Below, in pieces: positions 61,718-64,000 of a stretch of DNA of 64,000 nucleotides. The stretch is from Tabrizicola_A sp965284335. GTDB taxonomy: Bacteria; Pseudomonadota; Alphaproteobacteria; Rhodobacterales; Rhodobacteraceae. Below the pieces are notes generated by a model. It did not search any database, had not been told where the DNA came from, and saw nothing but the letters and a program-made list of their open reading frames with translations. The stretch lies in NCBI RefSeq assembly GCF_965284335.1, contig NZ_OZ260076.1, one strand, 5' to 3'. The number at the start of each line of letters is the position of its first letter. The stretch's first letter is position 1. Both the position numbers and the translations under genes were made by a program.

Positions 61718-61759
61718 ATCCACCTTCACGAGCGCCTAAGGGTGGATGGAAAGGTGGAT
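61718..61759. promoter_or_regulatory. GGTGGAT sites, putative integrase arm sites (right)
   Basis: GGTGGAT occurs at 61741-61747 and 61753-61759 with the same 12-base spacing as at the left end, and an inverted copy (ATCCACC) lies at 61718-61724. They lie 54 bases inside the right attachment repeat. The stretch between res and the tRNA (61630-61812) has no gene. Confidence 0.6.
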
Positions 61760-61767
61760 CGGAAAAC

Positions 61768-61806
61768 AAAAAGTCCTGCAACCCATTGGGATTGCAGGAC
61801 TTTTTT
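61768..61806. terminator. Bidirectional terminator at the island's right end
   Basis: GTCCTGCAA (61773-61781) pairs perfectly with TTGCAGGAC (61792-61800), with AAAAA to the left and TTTTTT to the right. It terminates res rightward and tRNA-Leu leftward. Its origin is the island, since it lies inside the attachment repeats. Confidence 0.88.
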
Positions 61807-61812
61807 GGTAGT

Positions 61813-61830
61813 AATGGTGCCCAGAAGAGG
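61813..61830 (-). repeat. Right attachment repeat within the tRNA-Leu 3' end
   Basis: AATGGTGCCCAGAAGAGG covers the CCA, the acceptor 3' strand and part of the T-arm of tRNA-Leu. It is identical to 51885-51902. Here the adjoining sequence continues as an intact tRNA. Confidence 0.9.
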
Positions 61831-61899
61831 ACTCGAACCTCCACGCCTTGCGGCGCTGGTACCTGAAACCAGTGCGTCTACCAATTCCGCCATCTGGGC
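61815..61899 (-). tRNA. tRNA-Leu (anticodon CAG)
   Basis: 85 bases including an encoded CCA. The acceptor stem GCCCAGA pairs with TCTGGGC. The D-arm contains GGAATTGGTAGAC, and the anticodon stem CTGGT/ACCAG encloses loop TTCAGGT with anticodon CAG. A long variable arm and a T-loop GGTTCGAGTCC follow, as in class II leucine tRNAs. It is intact: the island insertion rebuilt its 3' end. Transcription runs leftward into the island terminator. Confidence 0.96.
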
Positions 61900-62070
61900 A
61901 CATTTTCAGTGAGCGGGGGTTTATCTGGGGGCTTTGGGGGTGTCAACGGGCATTTTGGCGAATTTTGTCGCGGTCTGGGGCGCGATGATTGGGGCCTTTG
62001 GCCTTGCCCGTTGCGGATGTCAAAGCTATGCAGAACCGCAACGGAAAGAGTGCCAAAAGGGGTTCCCCAC

Positions 62071-63054
62071 ATGAGCAAGCTTGTCACCATCTATGGCGGG
62101 TCTGGGTTTGTCGGCCGGTATATTGCGCGGCGCATGGCCAAGGAAGGCTGGCGCGTGCGCGTGGCGGTGCGTCGCCCGAATGAGGCGCTGCACGTCAAAC
62201 CCTATGGCGCGGTGGGTCAGGTTGAGCCGATCTTGTGCAATGTGCGTGATGACGCCTCTGTGCGCGCGGCCATGGCCGGGGCCGATGCGGTGGTGAACTG
62301 CGTGGGCACCTTTGACCGGGGTGGCAAGAACAACTTTACCGCCGTTCAGGCCGAAGCGCCGGGGCGCATTGCCAAAGCGGCCGCTGAGGCTGGCGTCAAA
62401 ACGCTGGTGCATATCTCGGCCATCGGGGCCGATGTGAACGGAACGAGCCTTTATGCCCAGTCCAAAGGTGCAGGCGAGGCGGCGGTTCTGGCGGCCTTTC
62501 CAACGGCCATGATCTTGCGCCCCTCGGTGATTTTCGGCTCGGAAGATCAGTTCTTCAACCGCTTTGCCGCCATGTCGCGGATGGGGCCATTCTTGCCCGT
62601 GGTGGGGGCAGAAACCCGGTTCCAGCCGGTGCATGTGGATGATGTGGCACAGGCCGCTGTCAAGGGCGTGCTGGGCCAAGCCCATGGAATCTATGAACTT
62701 GGTGGGCCAGAGGTCGCCAGTTTCCGCGATTTGATGGGCAAGATGCTGGGCGTGATCCGCCGTCGTCGCCTTGTGCTGAACATCCCGTTCTTTGCCGCAC
62801 GGATCATGGCGACGGGGTTGGATTTTGCGTCCGCCCTGACCTTGGGCCTTTTCCCGAACAAGATGATCACCCGCGATCAGGTGACCAGCCTTGGCTCGGA
62901 CAATGTGGTGAGTGCTGGCGCCAAGGGCTTTGCCGATCTGGGGATCGAGCCTGCGGATATGGATTCGGTTCTGCCGGAATATCTGTGGTGCTATCGCCCC
63001 TCGGGCCAATATGCCGCGATCAAGGAATCGGCCAAGAACCTGCGGAAGGTCTAA
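62071..63054 (+). CDS. NDUFA9-like complex I-associated NAD(P)-binding protein
   Basis: 327 residues from the ATG at 62071 behind AAAAGGGG; an upstream frame to 61909 overlaps the tRNA promoter zone. The atypical SDR nucleotide motif TIYGGSGFVGRYIARRMA starts the protein, then AGADAVVNCVGTFDRGGKNNF, VHISAIGAD and LRPSVIFGSEDQFFNRFA. The catalytic Tyr of classical SDRs is displaced (SLYAQSKGAGE). Relatives are accessory subunits of respiratory complex I or oxidoreductases of unknown substrate. It ends next to uppP with no gap. Confidence 0.88.
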   Translation: MSKLVTIYGGSGFVGRYIARRMAKEGWRVRVAVRRPNEALHVKPYGAVGQVEPILCNVRDDASVRAAMAGADAVVNCVGTFDRGGKNNFTAVQAEAPGRIAKAAAEAGVKTLVHISAIGADVNGTSLYAQSKGAGEAAVLAAFPTAMILRPSVIFGSEDQFFNRFAAMSRMGPFLPVVGAETRFQPVHVDDVAQAAVKGVLGQAHGIYELGGPEVASFRDLMGKMLGVIRRRRLVLNIPFFAARIMATGLDFASALTLGLFPNKMITRDQVTSLGSDNVVSAGAKGFADLGIEPADMDSVLPEYLWCYRPSGQYAAIKESAKNLRKV

Positions 63055-63855
63055 GTGGGCGATCTGGGTATCGTCGCCTTTCTGGGCGTTTTAGAAGGTT
63101 TGACCGAGTTTCTGCCGGTATCCTCAACGGGGCATCTGTTGTTGGCCTCGCATTTTCTGGGCTTTGAAAGTGCTGGCAAAACCTTTGAGGTGGTGATCCA
63201 GCTGGGTGCCGTTCTGGCGCTGTTGACGGTCTATTTCGCCAAACTCTGGCAGGTGTTTTCCACCGCCCACCGTGACCCTGCGGCCAAGCGGTTTATCATC
63301 TCGGTGCTTTTGGCGTTTTTGCCCGCCGTGGTGATTGGGGTTCTGGCACATGATTTCATCAAGACGGTGCTGTTTGAAACTCCGCGGCTGATTGCCATCA
63401 TGTTGATTCTGGGCGGTATTGTGCTGTTGTTCGTAGACCGCATCGCCCCGACCCCACAGTATGAGGATGCCACGGCGCTGCCGCTGCGCAAGTCTTTGGC
63501 GATTGGGTTCATCCAATGTCTGGCCATGATTCCCGGCGTGTCGCGGTCGGGGGCGACGATTGTGGGGGCCTTGATGCTGGGCGTGGAAAAGCGCGCGGCT
63601 GCGGAGTTTTCCTTTTTCCTGTCGATGCCCACCATGGCGGCGGCGGTGGGGTATGACCTTTTGCAAAATCGCGATGTGTTGGATTTTTCGGCCCTGTCGC
63701 AGATCGCGCTGGGCTTTGGGCTGGCCTTTGTCACGGGGGTGATCGTGGTGAAATGGCTGCTGAATTACATCAGCCGTCATGGCTATGCGCTGTTTGGCTG
63801 GTGGCGAATCATCGTTGGAACGCTGGCTTTGATTGGGCTTTCCCTGGGGTTTTGA
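63055..63855 (+). CDS. uppP: Undecaprenyl-diphosphate phosphatase
   Basis: 266 residues from a GTG directly after the preceding stop (TAAGTG). Signatures of the BacA/UppP family: LGVLEGLTEFLPVSSTGHLLL (Glu-rich catalytic loop) and IPGVSRSGATIVGALMLG with the catalytic Arg/Ser region. Eight membrane helices. It recycles the lipid carrier for peptidoglycan and surface glycans, matching the many glycan genes in the window. Confidence 0.96.
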   Translation: MGDLGIVAFLGVLEGLTEFLPVSSTGHLLLASHFLGFESAGKTFEVVIQLGAVLALLTVYFAKLWQVFSTAHRDPAAKRFIISVLLAFLPAVVIGVLAHDFIKTVLFETPRLIAIMLILGGIVLLFVDRIAPTPQYEDATALPLRKSLAIGFIQCLAMIPGVSRSGATIVGALMLGVEKRAAAEFSFFLSMPTMAAAVGYDLLQNRDVLDFSALSQIALGFGLAFVTGVIVVKWLLNYISRHGYALFGWWRIIVGTLALIGLSLGF

Positions 63856-63860
63856 CCACA

Positions 63861-63954
63861 TAGGTAACACATACTGACATAATTTCAGCCCTATTTTTGC
63901 AATTGCCGCCCCGCAGGATCAAAAAACTGCCGAATAGGTCACGCATGCTGACTT
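63861..63954 (+). promoter_or_regulatory. Two copies of a palindromic operator-like motif before the window end
   Basis: TAGGTAACACATACTGACAT (63861-63880) and TAGGTCACGCATGCTGACTT (63935-63954) are alike at 16 of 20 positions and 74 bases apart. The second contains the inverted repeat GTCA, seven bases, TGAC. They look like operators of a gene beyond the window. No gene start is visible in the last 145 bases. Confidence 0.5.
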
Positions 63955-64000
63955 TTATTCGCGCCCCAGCCACAGTATCCCTTCGCGCATAGCCAAGAAC

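Larger units (their letters stand above)
51885..61830. mobile_element. tRNA-Leu-integrated genomic island of about 9.9 kb
   Basis: The 18 bp direct repeat of the tRNA 3' end bounds a unit of 9,928 bases (one repeat included). It carries a tyrosine integrase at its left end and an excisionase-like small DNA-binding protein. The cargo also includes a reverse-transcriptase-like gene and a type III restriction-modification pair. Paired GGTGGAT sites lie at both ends. No transposase, structural phage, conjugation or replication gene is seen, so it is an integrative island rather than a complete phage or conjugative element. The integrase is far from the intact tRNA, at the opposite end. Confidence 0.88.

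Noticed and set aside
61630..61740. Additional short gene between res and tRNA-Leu
   Set aside because: No frame with a start, ribosome site and reasonable composition was found; the stretch holds the GGTGGAT sites and terminator.

Overview
The window looks like the chromosome of an alphaproteobacterium of the Rhodobacteraceae type. It is GC-rich and carries several Rhodobacterales-style neighbourhoods: rimP-nusA-ylxR-infB, a parvulin gene divergent from secA, dnaK-dnaJ, lptC-lptA-lptB-hpf-ptsN, and NDUFA9-like gene-uppP. The serine-cycle genes suggest a methylotroph, or at least an organism that assimilates C1 units or glyoxylate. The species is not determined from the sequence.

Layout. (1) 1-3.4 kb: end of an asparaginase-II gene, a DUF2794 gene, an NlpC/P60 and an M17 peptidase pair, and a small unknown gene. 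(2) 3.6-6.0 kb: beta-carbonic anhydrase, a cupin, and an SbtA-type bicarbonate transporter with its PII-like partner SbtB. (3) 6.0-6.4 kb: three copies of a 42-43 bp GC-rich repeat plus a terminator. (4) 6.4-17.9 kb: a nearly complete serine cycle. sgaA-mtkA-mtkB-hprA-ppc-glyA run leftward; a LuxR-type regulator, mcl and gckA run rightward from a shared regulatory region. (5) 17.9-23.6 kb: translation/transcription operon rimP-nusA-ylxR-infB with its own promoter and structured leader. (6) 23.6-34.9 kb: mutT, argJ, a parvulin, secA, a three-gene exported-protein/methyltransferase group, radC, and a DUF475 membrane protein. (7) 34.9-38 kb: dnaK-dnaJ with a heat-shock-like promoter. (8) 38.3-47 kb: envelope polysaccharide genes (ABC-2 permease, cysQ, kdsB, four glycosyltransferases, galU). 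(9) 47-51.8 kb: ptsN, hpf, lptB, lptA, lptC, kdsD, rnd. (10) 51.9-61.8 kb: a genomic island of about 9.9 kb inserted in tRNA-Leu(CAG). (11) 61.8-64 kb: the restored tRNA-Leu, an NDUFA9-like NAD(P)-binding protein, uppP, and the start of a regulatory region for a gene beyond the window.

How the genes may work together. The serine cycle fixes one bicarbonate per turn at PEP carboxylase. Carbonic anhydrase, SbtA and SbtB lie next to glyA-ppc and could supply that bicarbonate; this is inference. The polysaccharide and lpt/kds genes together serve Kdo, LPS and surface glycan assembly.

The island is the least ordinary region. It has an 18 bp direct repeat of the tRNA 3' end at both ends, a tyrosine integrase, paired GGTGGAT sites at both ends that look like integrase arm sites, and a replacement terminator for the tRNA. 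The tRNA's apparent native terminator is stranded about 10 kb away. Cargo: an unknown 252-aa protein, two small DNA-binding proteins, a reverse-transcriptase-like protein whose YxDD box reads CTDN, a small membrane protein, a secreted protein on the other strand, and a type III restriction-modification pair. The RT and membrane-protein operon beside the R-M system is the best candidate here for an undescribed (possibly antiphage) system. That function is a hypothesis; the sequence shows only the gene set and the altered active site.
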